The notes under the pieces are model-generated. The model searched no databases, was not told the origin of the DNA, and saw only the letters and a program-made list of their open reading frames with translations. From Acidipropionibacterium sp. (GTDB taxonomy: Bacteria > Actinomycetota > Actinomycetes > Propionibacteriales > Propionibacteriaceae), in contig JALCLH010000006.1 in the NCBI GenBank assembly GCA_022647765.1, forward strand, positions 1 through 64,000: DNA of 64,000 nucleotides, in the 5' to 3' direction. Below, piece by piece: positions 41,979 to 51,852 of the stretch. A program made the position numbers and the translations under genes. Every line of letters starts with the position of its first letter. The stretch's first letter is position 1.

Positions 41979-42281
41979 ATGGCAAACGAAGTCAAGATCC
42001 TCATCGCCTGCGGATCGGGGATTGCTACCTCCACTGTCGCCCAGGAGAAGGTCAAGGAGATCCTCAAGGAGGCCGGAATCCCGGCGAAGATCACCAAGGG
42101 AACCGTCGGTCAGTTGCCCTCGCTCCAGGGCAGCGTCGATGTGATCATGCTCACCACGCGGTACACGAAGCCCCTCGACAAGCCGATCGTGCAGGTGTTC
42201 GGCCTCATCTCCGGTATCAATGAGGACGCCGTGAAGGCCGAAGTCATTGACGCCTGCCGCAAAGTGCTCGACGAGTCCTGA
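41979..42281 (+). CDS. PTS galactitol/SgcB-type IIB component
   Basis: VKILIACGSGIATSTVAQEKVKEIL. Confidence 0.9.
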   Translation: MANEVKILIACGSGIATSTVAQEKVKEILKEAGIPAKITKGTVGQLPSLQGSVDVIMLTTRYTKPLDKPIVQVFGLISGINEDAVKAEVIDACRKVLDES

Positions 42282-42304
42282 TCCAACGAAGGAAATAGAC
42301 AACA

Positions 42305-43561
42305 ATGGAAATCATCAAGGGGATCCTTGACATCGGCGCAGTCGTCATGCTGCCGATCGTTATGCTCATCCTTTGCCTGATTTTCCGAATGCCATTCGGG
42401 AAATCACTCAAGGCCGGTCTGATGATCGGCATCGGCTTCGCAGGATTGACGATCGTCATCAACTTCCTGATGGCCACCGTGGAACCGGCGGTGAACTACT
42501 ACCGCCACATGGGAAGCGGATTCACCACCGTCGACGTGGGGTGGGCCGCGGTCGGCGCGGCATCCTTCGGGGCTCCCTTCGCGGCGCCTGCGATCCTGCT
42601 CGTGGTGATCATCAACCTGGTCATGATTCTTCTGAACTGGACCAACGTCCTCAACGTCGACATCTGGAACTTCATCCACTTCCTGGTTCCCGGAACTCTG
42701 GCCTACGCGATCACCGGGAACTTCTGGGTCGGCCTGGGCGTCACGCTCGGCCTGTCGGTCATCGACCTGATCGTCGCCAAGCACATCGCGCCGAGCTGGC
42801 AGGAGTACTTCGGGTTGACGGGCACCACCTGCTCGACCCTGTCCTACATCACCTTCGCCTGGCCCATCGGCCTCATCTTCAACTGGATCTTCGACAGGAT
42901 CCCGGGTTTGAAGAAGATCGACCTGTCGATGGAGAAGGTCGGAGACAAGCTCGGATTCTTCGGCGATACGGCCTTCATCGGTCTCGTCGTCGGCATCTTC
43001 CTCGGCCTCATGACCCGTCAGTCCTGGCAGGGAGTGCTCATCATGGGCATGGGCATCGCGACCGTCCTGGTGCTGCTTCCCCGCATGGTCTCGGTGATGA
43101 TGGAGGGCCTGACCACCGTTGGCGAGGGCGCCAAGACATTCATGAAGCGCCACCTCGGCAAGGACAAGGACGGAAACGAGCGCGAGCTCAATATCGGTAT
43201 GGATGTGGCTCTGGCGCTGGGCGACCCGACGGCCATCACCATCACCGTGCTGATGATTCCGTTGGCGATCGCTTTCGCGTTCATCATCCCCGGCATGAAC
43301 TACTTCCCGGTGGGAATGCTCACCGGAATCGTGTACATGGTTCCGCTGATCGTGCTGGGCTGCAAGGGAAACATGTTCCGCGCGCTCATCGCCAGCGCGG
43401 TCTTCCTCTTCTTCGTGGAATGGGGGGCCAGCGTGTTCGCACCCGAGGCAACTCTCATGATGCACGCCACTGGTGTGAAGGTGAACGGTTCGGTCACCGA
43501 TGCGTTCTTCGGGTACAACCTTCCGAACGTCATCATTTCCACGCTGCATCGCATCTTCTGA
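42305..43561 (+). CDS. PTS galactitol-family IIC component
   Basis: 418 aa membrane protein in IIB-IIC-IIA operon; GLAGTTCSTLSYITFAWPIG-type region. Confidence 0.9.
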   Translation: MEIIKGILDIGAVVMLPIVMLILCLIFRMPFGKSLKAGLMIGIGFAGLTIVINFLMATVEPAVNYYRHMGSGFTTVDVGWAAVGAASFGAPFAAPAILLVVIINLVMILLNWTNVLNVDIWNFIHFLVPGTLAYAITGNFWVGLGVTLGLSVIDLIVAKHIAPSWQEYFGLTGTTCSTLSYITFAWPIGLIFNWIFDRIPGLKKIDLSMEKVGDKLGFFGDTAFIGLVVGIFLGLMTRQSWQGVLIMGMGIATVLVLLPRMVSVMMEGLTTVGEGAKTFMKRHLGKDKDGNERELNIGMDVALALGDPTAITITVLMIPLAIAFAFIIPGMNYFPVGMLTGIVYMVPLIVLGCKGNMFRALIASAVFLFFVEWGASVFAPEATLMMHATGVKVNGSVTDAFFGYNLPNVIISTLHRIF

Positions 43562-43582
43562 GCCGTCTCTCAGAACGTCTCC

Positions 43583-43625
43583 CTCTGTTGGCCCCACGGT
43601 TCTCGGGACCGTGGGGCCAACAGAG
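43583..43625 (+). terminator. strong hairpin between IIC and IIA genes
   Basis: ctctgttggccccacggt-tctcggg-accgtggggccaacagag, 18-bp perfect stem. Confidence 0.6.
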
Positions 43626-43661
43626 GATTTTCAGTACATCATGACAGGAGTATCCACAACA

Positions 43662-44132
43662 ATGAGTGACCTGATTGCTCCGGAACTGGTCCATGTCGGC
43701 GTCGAGGTGTCGAGCCGCGACGATCTTTTCGCCCTCATGGCGACGAGACTCTGCGATGAGGGGAGAACCAAGGAGTCCTTCCTCCAGGGCCTCAAGGACC
43801 GGGAGAAGAACTACCCCACCGGACTACCGGTCAACGGCGGCGTGGCGATACCGCACACCGACGCCGAGCATGTCCTGCGCGACGCCGTCTCCATCGCGAC
43901 CCTGGCCACCCCGGTCGGATTCCGCGAGATGGCCGGCACCGACGACACCGAGATTCCGGTGGACGTTGTCTTCATGCTCGCGCTGAGCGGCTCGGGGGAC
44001 CACCTCGAGGTGCTCCAGAAGATCATCACATGCATCCAGGACGGCGAGTTCATGGATACGCTGAGATCCTCCCGGTCCGCTGCGGAGATCGCCAGGACGG
44101 CGTCCGCCAAGCTGGGACTCGACGCAGCCTGA
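43662..44132 (+). CDS. PTS IIA component
   Basis: GLPVNGGVAIPHTDAEHVLRDAVSIATL. Confidence 0.92.
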   Translation: MSDLIAPELVHVGVEVSSRDDLFALMATRLCDEGRTKESFLQGLKDREKNYPTGLPVNGGVAIPHTDAEHVLRDAVSIATLATPVGFREMAGTDDTEIPVDVVFMLALSGSGDHLEVLQKIITCIQDGEFMDTLRSSRSAAEIARTASAKLGLDAA

Positions 44133-44182
44133 GGCGCCGAACAGGGGTGGCAGAGCAGCCACCCGGACAGGAACGGAACACC

Positions 44183-45769
44183 ATGTCAGAAGCCGCAACA
44201 TCAACCGCACGGAGTTCGGAAGGGCCGCTCGTGGTGGCCATCGACTCCTCGACCACCTCGACCAAGGCCATCGTCGTCGATGTCGACGGCAACGTCTGGG
44301 AGACCGCCAAGCGCGAGATCCAGCTCCACACCCCGGCAATGGATCAGTACGAGCACAACCCGGTCCGCTGGTGGGAGACCTCCCGCGACACCCTCGGTGA
44401 GGTGCTCTCCCGCCTGACCGCCGCCGAACGGGCCCGGGTCGGGGCCATCGGCATCACTCAGCAGCGCGAGTCCTTCGCCCCCTTCGCGGCCGACGGCACG
44501 CCGCTGCGCAACGGCATCCTCTGGCTGGACGGCCGCGCCACCGACCAGATCCGCCGCTACGGCACCGAGCACGTCCATCAGCTGTCCGGCAAGCCGGCCG
44601 GCGTCACCCCCGCCATCTACAAGATGACCTGGGTGGCCGAGCACGAGCCCGGCGTCCTCGAGCGGGCCGACAAGGTGATCGACGTCGGCGGCTACATCAC
44701 CTTCAACCTCACCGGCCGCTGGGCCACCTCCGAGGCCTCCGCCGATTCGCTCGGGCTGTTCGACATCGAGGCCCGCGACTGGGCCGACGAGCTCCTCGAG
44801 ATCGCCGGCGTCCGCCGCGACCAGATGGCCGAACTGGTGCCGCCCGCCCAGCCGGTCGCCGATCTGCGTCCCGAGCTCGTCGAGGCATGGGGGCTGCCCG
44901 GCCCCATTCCCGTCGTCGCCGGGCTCGGCGACGGCCAGGCCGCCGGCATCGGCGCCGCGGCGATCAGCCCCGAGATCGCCTACCTCAACCTCGGCACCGC
45001 GGTGAACGCCGGCGTCGAGTCGCCCAGCTACGCCTACGACTCCGGGGTGCGCACCCTGGTCTCCGGCATTCCCGGCGAGTACGTCTTCGAGGTCCTGCAG
45101 TCGTCGGGCTCCTATCTGGCCGGCTGGTTCCGCGAGGCCCTGGGCGACCCGAAGCTGGTCGGCGCCCCCGACCCCGAGCTGGACGCCGCCGCGGCCGCCA
45201 TCCCGCCGGGCTGCGAGGGCCTCATCACCCTGCCCTACTGGAACGCCGTCCAATCGCCGTTCTGGAATCCGGTGGCCCGCGGCGCCGTCGTCGGATGGCG
45301 CGGCACCCACTCCCGCGCCCACATGTACCGCTCGATCCTGGAGTCCATCGGCTTCGAGATGCGCGCCAACCTCGACTCCATCGAACGGCGCACCGGGGTG
45401 AGGATCACCACTCTGAGGGCGATGGGCGGCGGCACCCGATCGGCCCTGTGGCGCCAGATCATGTCCGACACCGCGGGACTGCCCATCACCACCTGCGTGC
45501 AGGACGAGATCTCCGCCCTGGGCGCGGCAGTGCTCGCGATGGCGGCGATCGGCGCGCACGGCGGCCACGACGTCGCCGCCTCGGCCGCCGCGATGGCCCA
45601 CTTCGGCGAGACCACCGAGCCGGATCTCTCCCTGCACGACCAGTACAAGGACGTCGCCGCCGTCCAGCGACGGCTCTACCCTCAGCTCCAGGACATCTTC
45701 GAGGATCTCCACATCCTCTCCGAGAGATACCCGAGCACCAAGCCGGAATCCCCGAAGCCGGAAGCGTGA
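44183..45769 (+). CDS. FGGY-family carbohydrate kinase
   Basis: VVAIDSSTTSTKAIVVDVDG; ITQQRESFAPF; MGGGTRSALWRQIMSD. Confidence 0.92.
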   Translation: MSEAATSTARSSEGPLVVAIDSSTTSTKAIVVDVDGNVWETAKREIQLHTPAMDQYEHNPVRWWETSRDTLGEVLSRLTAAERARVGAIGITQQRESFAPFAADGTPLRNGILWLDGRATDQIRRYGTEHVHQLSGKPAGVTPAIYKMTWVAEHEPGVLERADKVIDVGGYITFNLTGRWATSEASADSLGLFDIEARDWADELLEIAGVRRDQMAELVPPAQPVADLRPELVEAWGLPGPIPVVAGLGDGQAAGIGAAAISPEIAYLNLGTAVNAGVESPSYAYDSGVRTLVSGIPGEYVFEVLQSSGSYLAGWFREALGDPKLVGAPDPELDAAAAAIPPGCEGLITLPYWNAVQSPFWNPVARGAVVGWRGTHSRAHMYRSILESIGFEMRANLDSIERRTGVRITTLRAMGGGTRSALWRQIMSDTAGLPITTCVQDEISALGAAVLAMAAIGAHGGHDVAASAAAMAHFGETTEPDLSLHDQYKDVAAVQRRLYPQLQDIFEDLHILSERYPSTKPESPKPEA

Positions 45770-45816
45770 TCGGGCGGCCGGGAGCAGCCGATCAAGCCAC
45801 CGAGAAAGGACATCAC

Positions 45817-46869
45817 ATGTCGACAATCACCGTTCTCGGCGCGGGCGCCATGGGCACCGCGCTGTGCAAGCCGTTCGTGGACGCCGGCTGGCAGGTCCAC
45901 CTGTGGGGCACCTGGCTCGACGACCACCTGCTGGACGCCATCGAGGCCGGACAGCCCCATCCGCGGATCAAGGTGGCGGCCGCGCCGGGGATCACCACCT
46001 TCCGCTCCGGCCGGCTGGCCGAGGCCCTGGCGGGGGCCGATGTCGTCGACATCGCCGTCACCTCCGAAGGCCTGCCGAAGGTGACCGAGATGGCCCTGGA
46101 CCATATCGGCGACATCGGCGACCTGCGGGCGCTGTGCCTGACCGCGAAGGGCTTCTGGACCGACCCCGAGGGGAAGATCCGACTGCTGCCCGAGGCCATT
46201 CGCGCCATTGCCGCCCGAAAGGGCGTCTCGCTGCCCCCGCTGGTGGCCATCGGCGGGCCGGTCAAGGCCAACGAGTGCGCCGCCGGGGAGGTGACCGCCA
46301 CCACCTACGCCTCCACCGATCTGGCGGTCGCCGAGGCCCTGGCCCGCGAGGCGGCCACCGAGACCTACGGCATCCGTCCCAGCGACGACGAGACCGGGGT
46401 GGAGCTGTGCGCCGCCCTCAAGAACGTCTACGCCATCGCCCTTGGCATCGCCGACGGACTCGGGGAGGCCACCGGCGTCCCGCGCCACAACCTCAAGGCC
46501 GCCTCCTTCGCTCAGGCGGTCCGCGAGATGTCCCTGCTGGTCGCCAGGGCCGGCGGCCACGCCGAGACTCCGTACGGGCTGGCCGGGGTGGGCGACCTCG
46601 AGGTCACCGGGCTGTCGGGACGCAACAAGCTCTACGGGGTGCGGCTGGGAAAGGGCGAGGGGCCCGACGAGGCGCTGGCCGAGATGAACCGGCTCGAGCA
46701 GACCGTCGAGGGATACCCGGCGGCACCGCTGGCGGTCGCCTTCGCGCACCAGTTCGGGGCCGGCGAGGAGGAGCTGCCGCTGCTGCACACGGTGGCCACG
46801 ATCCTCAAGGGCGGGGTCGAGGATGTCTACGGCGCGGTGGCCGCCGCCGTGAAGCCGGTCAGGCCGTGA
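45817..46869 (+). CDS. NAD(P)-dependent glycerol-3-phosphate dehydrogenase-like protein
   Basis: TVLGAGAMGTAL; AALKNVYAIALGIADGLG; AGVGDLEVTGLSGRNKLYG. Confidence 0.87.
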   Translation: MSTITVLGAGAMGTALCKPFVDAGWQVHLWGTWLDDHLLDAIEAGQPHPRIKVAAAPGITTFRSGRLAEALAGADVVDIAVTSEGLPKVTEMALDHIGDIGDLRALCLTAKGFWTDPEGKIRLLPEAIRAIAARKGVSLPPLVAIGGPVKANECAAGEVTATTYASTDLAVAEALAREAATETYGIRPSDDETGVELCAALKNVYAIALGIADGLGEATGVPRHNLKAASFAQAVREMSLLVARAGGHAETPYGLAGVGDLEVTGLSGRNKLYGVRLGKGEGPDEALAEMNRLEQTVEGYPAAPLAVAFAHQFGAGEEELPLLHTVATILKGGVEDVYGAVAAAVKPVRP

Positions 46870-46902
46870 TGGTGATCTGATCTCGCGTGGCCCTTCCTCC
46901 GT

Positions 46903-47017
46903 ATGGTCCCGATCACTCCCGACACACCGTGAAATCGCACTCGCGATGTAGAAACACGCGCCGTGTTTCTGCACGGCTCCGGACGGATAGCGACCCGGCG
47001 GGAGTGATCGGGACCAT
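46903..47017. repeat. palindromic element family A copy 8 (longer, ~115 bp)
   Basis: atggtcccgatcactcccga ... gcgggagtgatcgggaccat. Confidence 0.93.
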
Positions 47018-47124
47018 CTGCTGCGCTCCAGGTCCGGCCGACCGGACGGACTCTCTGGAAAGAGCTCCCACAGCCCCGGCCCCGCCATGGCCGACTCGCC
47101 GGCCACCATCGCCTGATTGGACAA

Positions 47125-47172
47125 CCTACGATTCCGTAGGCGTAATCTCTCTGTCGGGCTTACCTACGGGTA
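47125..47172. promoter_or_regulatory. two short palindromes upstream of the EPSPS-like gene
   Basis: cctacg-attc-cgtagg (47125-47140) and tacc-tacg-ggta (47161-47172). Confidence 0.4.
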
Positions 47173-47252
47173 CGTAACCGGCAAGTAATGATCGGGGTTG
47201 CGACCGAGGCATCGCCCCTCGCGGAGCATCGGCCGTTGTCAGGAGGATCACT

Positions 47253-48657
47253 GTGAGATTGCAGGTGGAGCCGGCGGAATCACCGCTGCACGGGTATCTG
47301 GACATCCCTGTCTCGAAATACCACGTCCATCGCGCGCTCATCCTCGCCGCGCTGGCCGAGGGGCGGAGCCGGATCCACGGCGTCTCGACCACCCGCCAGG
47401 TCGGCTGGACCATCGACGCGCTGCGCGCCCTCGGCGTCGGGGTCGAGGAGAACGGCGACGAGTACATCGTCGACGGCTGCGCCGGCCGCCCGCGGCTCAC
47501 CGACTATCAGCACGCCGGGACGGACGCCACCCACGGCCTCATCGACGTCGGCTCCTCGGGCACCTCCCTCTACTTCCTGGTCGGGCTCGCCAGCCTGGCC
47601 GACCGCCAGGTCACCGTCACCGGCATGAAGTACCTGCGCAACCGCCCGATCGAGGCCCTGCTGCGCGCCCTGCTCCAGATGGGGGTGGACCTCAAGACCC
47701 TCCACGAGGACTGGCGGCTGCCCGTTCAGATCCAGCCCCACCGCCCCGACGGCGGTCACGTCGAGATGCCCGGGACCCTCTCCCAGTGGCTCTCCGGCGT
47801 CCTGCTGCTGGCCCCCTTCGCCACCTCGGACACCACGGTCCACATCACCGGCGGCCCGCTCAAGGAGCGCACCTACGTCGAGCTCACCATCTCGATGATG
47901 GCCCACTGGGGGCTTCAGGTCGACCATGACGCCGACTGGCTCACCTTCCACGTCCCGGCCAACCAGAGCGCCCAGGCCGCCGAGTACACGGTGCCCTCCG
48001 ACATCGGCGCCTCGGCCTTCGGCGTCGCGGCCGCCGCGATCCACCCCTCCGACGTGCTGTTCCACGGCCAGACGGTGATCGCCGGATCGCAGACCGACCA
48101 TCCCGAGGGCCACTTCCTCGACATCGCCCGGGAGATGGGCGTCAACCTCTTCAGCGATCCGGAGACCGGCCTGGCGCGGGTGGTCAGCGACGGCTCCCCG
48201 CTGCGGCCGATCGAGCTGGACTGCAGCACCGTCCCCGACCTGCTCCCGGTGCTGTCGGCGATGGCCTGCTTCGCCGAGGGCACCAGCCGGCTGTACAACG
48301 TGAGCCACATCCGCCTCAAGGAGACCGACCGGGTCGCCGCGATGACCCAGCTCAACAAGCTCGGCGCCCACCTCGAGCAGGGCGACGACGAGCTCCTCAT
48401 CACCGGCATCGCGCAGGGCCCCGGCCCGCAGGCGGCCCGAGACCGGGCGGAGGAGCAGCGGTCGTAACGTTGACGCCGGCCCCGGCGTCGAGCTCCTTCA
48501 CGGCGCCGAGATGTCCTCCTTCAACGACCACCGGGTGCTGATGTCGCTGGCGGTGGCCGCCACCCGCGCCGCCGGCCCCAGCACCCTCACCTATCCACGC
48601 GCCTACCGGATCTCGTATCCGACCTTTCTCGAGGAGATGCACCGCATCGGTATGAAT
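47253..48657 (+). CDS. divergent EPSP-synthase-family protein (shikimate-acting candidate); frameshift ~48420-48440, then open into the ligase ORF
   Basis: IPVSKYHVHRALILAALAEG, HIRLKETDRVAAM, then (other frame) GVELLHGAEMSSFNDHRVLMSLAVAA. Confidence 0.85.
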
Positions 48658-50508
48658 ATGTCCGTTGTTCCATCACACAGCACGACCACTCCCGCTGGAG
48701 CCACCGCCGGCCCCAGCACCACGCCGGCCGGCCCGGCCACCCCCGCGACCGCGCCGGACACAGCTCCGGAGCGCTCCCGGCGGGACTCCCGCCGCGACAT
48801 CCCCGAGGGCATCACGCTGGCCTCCGAGGTGCTCACCGACCGCGTCCGCCGGCTCTCGGTCGACCAGCCCGACGCCCCGGCCGTCATCGACGTCGGCGAT
48901 GAGACGCCGATCACCGTCACCTGGTCGCAGCTCCAGACCGAGGCCGATCAGGTCTCGATGGCCCTGCTCGACATGGGCGTCACCAAGGGGGACGCCGTCG
49001 CCATCCAGGTCCCCAACTGGACCGAGTTCGAGACGATCTCGATCGGCGTCCTGCAGATCGGCGCCCTCATCACCCCGATCATGCCGGTCTTCGGCGCCCA
49101 CGAGATCGCCAAGATCGTCGGCATGTCGCGCGCGAAGGTCGCCTTCGTCACCGACGAGTTCCGCCACCGTCACGGCCCCGCCGACCTCTTGGAGGCCGCC
49201 GAGGGCACCGATTTCCAGCTCGAGCACGTCGTCGTGGTCAACGCCGAGGATCGCCGCGGCCACCTGGCCCCGGCCGGCTCCCGCCCGTCGGCCCTGCCGG
49301 CCGACCTGGCCACCGACCCCCGCTCCCGGCAGTGGAGCTGGATCACCTACCGCGAGGCGATCGCCGGGCAGAAGCCGGACGCCGACCTGCTCGCCGCGCT
49401 GGCCCCGCACCCGCACGACCTCGCCGAGCTGCTGTTCACCTCCGGCACCACCGGCGATCCGAAGGGGGTCCAGCACGACCACCTCGGGCCCTCCCTGGCC
49501 ACCGCCCTGGAGATCCAGCACCTGGGCCTGACTACCGAGGATCGGATCTACGTCCCCACCCCGATGGCCCACCAGACCGGCCTGCTCTACGGCGTCATGC
49601 TCGCCTGGCAGCTCGGGGTGGCCGCGGTGATCCAGGCCGTGTGGAATGTCGACGTCGCCCTGGAGCGCGCCTTCCCGCAGGCCCGCGCCAGCTTCGTCCA
49701 GGCCGCCACCCCCTTCCTCGACGACATGGTGGACGCCGTTCGCAACGGCGCCCAGACTCCCGAGTCGCTGCGCATCTTCGTGGCCACCGGCGCCGCCGTG
49801 CCGCGCGCCCTAGCCCGTCAGGCGGCCGGCGTCCTGGACTGCTCGGTGCTGGGCGGCTTCGGCTCCACAGAGAGCTCGCTGGCGGCCCTGGCCGCCCCGA
49901 CCGACGACCCGGAGCTGGCCCAGGGGGCCGACGGGCGGCCGCTGCCCGGCATCGCGCTGAGGGTCACCGACGAGGACGGCGTCGTGCTGTCCACCGGTCA
50001 CGAGGGGAATTTCGAGATCGACTCGCCGACCCTGTTCGTCGGCTACCTCGACCGGCCCGACCTCACTGCCCAGGCCTTCACCGAGGACGGCTGGTTCCGC
50101 ACCGGCGATCTGGCCCGTCTCGACGAGCACGGCTACCTGCACATCACCGGGCGGGTCAAGGACATCATCAACCGCGGCGGCGAGAAGATCCCGGTCGTCG
50201 AGGTCGAGAACCTGCTCTACCAGCATCCCGGGCTGGCGGACGCCGCCGTCGTCGCGATGCCCGATCCGCGGCTGGGCGAGCGGGCCTGCGCCTTCGTGGT
50301 CGCCGCCGACGGAGCTGCTGCGAATGGCGCCGAAGCGCCGACCTTCGAGCAGATGCAGAAGTATCTGCTCGACCACGGCCTGTCCAAGTACTACTGGCCC
50401 GAGCGCCTCGAGTACCTCGACGAACTGCCGCGCAACACGGTGGGCAAGATCCAGAAGAACGTCCTGCGCGAGAAGGCCAAGGGCCTGACCGTGGAGCGCA
50501 GGCACTGA
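48658..50508 (+). CDS. acyl-CoA synthetase/ligase (AMP-binding, cyclohexanecarboxylate-CoA-ligase-like)
   Basis: LLFTSGTTGDPKGVQHDH; GWFRTGDLARLDEHGYLHITGRVKDIINRGGEKI; PRNTVGKIQKNVLR. Confidence 0.93.
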   Translation: MSVVPSHSTTTPAGATAGPSTTPAGPATPATAPDTAPERSRRDSRRDIPEGITLASEVLTDRVRRLSVDQPDAPAVIDVGDETPITVTWSQLQTEADQVSMALLDMGVTKGDAVAIQVPNWTEFETISIGVLQIGALITPIMPVFGAHEIAKIVGMSRAKVAFVTDEFRHRHGPADLLEAAEGTDFQLEHVVVVNAEDRRGHLAPAGSRPSALPADLATDPRSRQWSWITYREAIAGQKPDADLLAALAPHPHDLAELLFTSGTTGDPKGVQHDHLGPSLATALEIQHLGLTTEDRIYVPTPMAHQTGLLYGVMLAWQLGVAAVIQAVWNVDVALERAFPQARASFVQAATPFLDDMVDAVRNGAQTPESLRIFVATGAAVPRALARQAAGVLDCSVLGGFGSTESSLAALAAPTDDPELAQGADGRPLPGIALRVTDEDGVVLSTGHEGNFEIDSPTLFVGYLDRPDLTAQAFTEDGWFRTGDLARLDEHGYLHITGRVKDIINRGGEKIPVVEVENLLYQHPGLADAAVVAMPDPRLGERACAFVVAADGAAANGAEAPTFEQMQKYLLDHGLSKYYWPERLEYLDELPRNTVGKIQKNVLREKAKGLTVERRH

Positions 50509-50537
50509 TGACCAGACACGATGTTAAGGGGAACAGC

Positions 50538-51711
50538 ATGATCAGCGACGCAGAGTTCGCGTCCCTCAAGTCCGAGATCGCCGAGTGGGTGGCCGGTCCC
50601 GGCGAGGAGTGGTCCGAGCGGATCGAGGCCACCGGCGCGGTTCCCGAGGAGCTGGTCGCCGAGCTGCGCAGCCACGGCTGGATGTCCCTGGCGGCCCCCG
50701 CCGGAGCTCGGCGGCCGCGGTGTCGGGTTCGCGAAGTTCCTCGAGCTGATGGAGTACTTCTCCCGCCTGCACGCCTCGATCCGGATGCTGGTGCACGTCA
50801 ACAACGGCATCTGGCGCGCCCTGGTCGATTACGTCGACGACGAGCAGCGCGAGCAGATCCTCATCCCCACCGTCAAGGGCGAGAAGCGGATCGCCTTCAC
50901 CCTCACCGAGGCCGACTCGGGCACCGGCGCCGACATCCGCACCACCCTGCGCCGCGAGGGCGACGTCTACTACATGAACGGCGAGAAGCACCTCATCACC
51001 TTCGGGATGACCGGTGACTACTGGCTGCTCACCGCCCGCCTGGAGGGCACCACCGGCCACGACGGCACCGTCGCCCTGCTGGTGCCCAACACCGGGCTTC
51101 CCGGCGTCGAGCTCGTCGACGACTCCCAGACGATGGGGATCGCCGGTACCGACCACGCGATCATGCACTTCCACGACGTCCCGGTGCCGGTCTCGGCCCG
51201 GGTCGGCGAGGAGGGTCAGGGGCTGGACGTCGCTCTCGGCGGCTTCCTGCTGCCCAGCCGGATCTCGGTGGCGATGAGCTGCGTCGGCCTGGCCGAGCGC
51301 GCCCAGCAGCTCGCGGTGGAGTACGCCAAGCAGCGCGTCACCTTCGGCAAGCCGCTGGCCAAGCGCCAGGCCATCCAGTTCCTGCTGGCCCGCAACCACG
51401 CCTCGATCCTGGCGGCCCGCTCCCTGGTGCTGGACGCCGGGCGGGGCTACGAGGCCGGCCGTCCGGACGCCGGAGCCCTGTCCAGCGCGGCGAAGATGAC
51501 CGCCGTCGATATGCTGGCCGAGGTGACCGACAACGCCCTGCAGGTCTTCGGCGGGCGCGGCTACTTCAAGCGTGAGACCATCGAGCGGGTCTACCGCGAT
51601 GCCCGCGCCCAGCGGTTCGAGGAGGGCACCAACGAGATCCAGTCCCTCATCGTGGCCCGCGCGGTGCTGGACGGCACCGCCCGGTACGCCGACGACGTGC
51701 CGGTGGCCTGA
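50538..51711 (+). CDS. acyl-CoA dehydrogenase, frameshifted ~50702
   Basis: IAFTLTEADSGTGAD; NGEKHLITFG; QVFGGRGYFKRETIERVYRDARAQRFEEGTNEIQ. Confidence 0.93.
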
Positions 51712-51852
51712 GAACCGTTCCGGTCGGTGCGCCATATGGTGCGCCGGCGCCGGGATTGTCGCCGCGGCTCCTTGTGTGTCCGGGTGTTTTTCGGCGCGGG
51801 GTTTTCGAGGCGCCTTCCGGGGCCCGGACATTTTTCAACCAGAGGACTTTGA

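Noticed and set aside
44201-45826. 541-aa minus-strand ORF
   Set aside because: Antisense shadow of the FGGY kinase gene.
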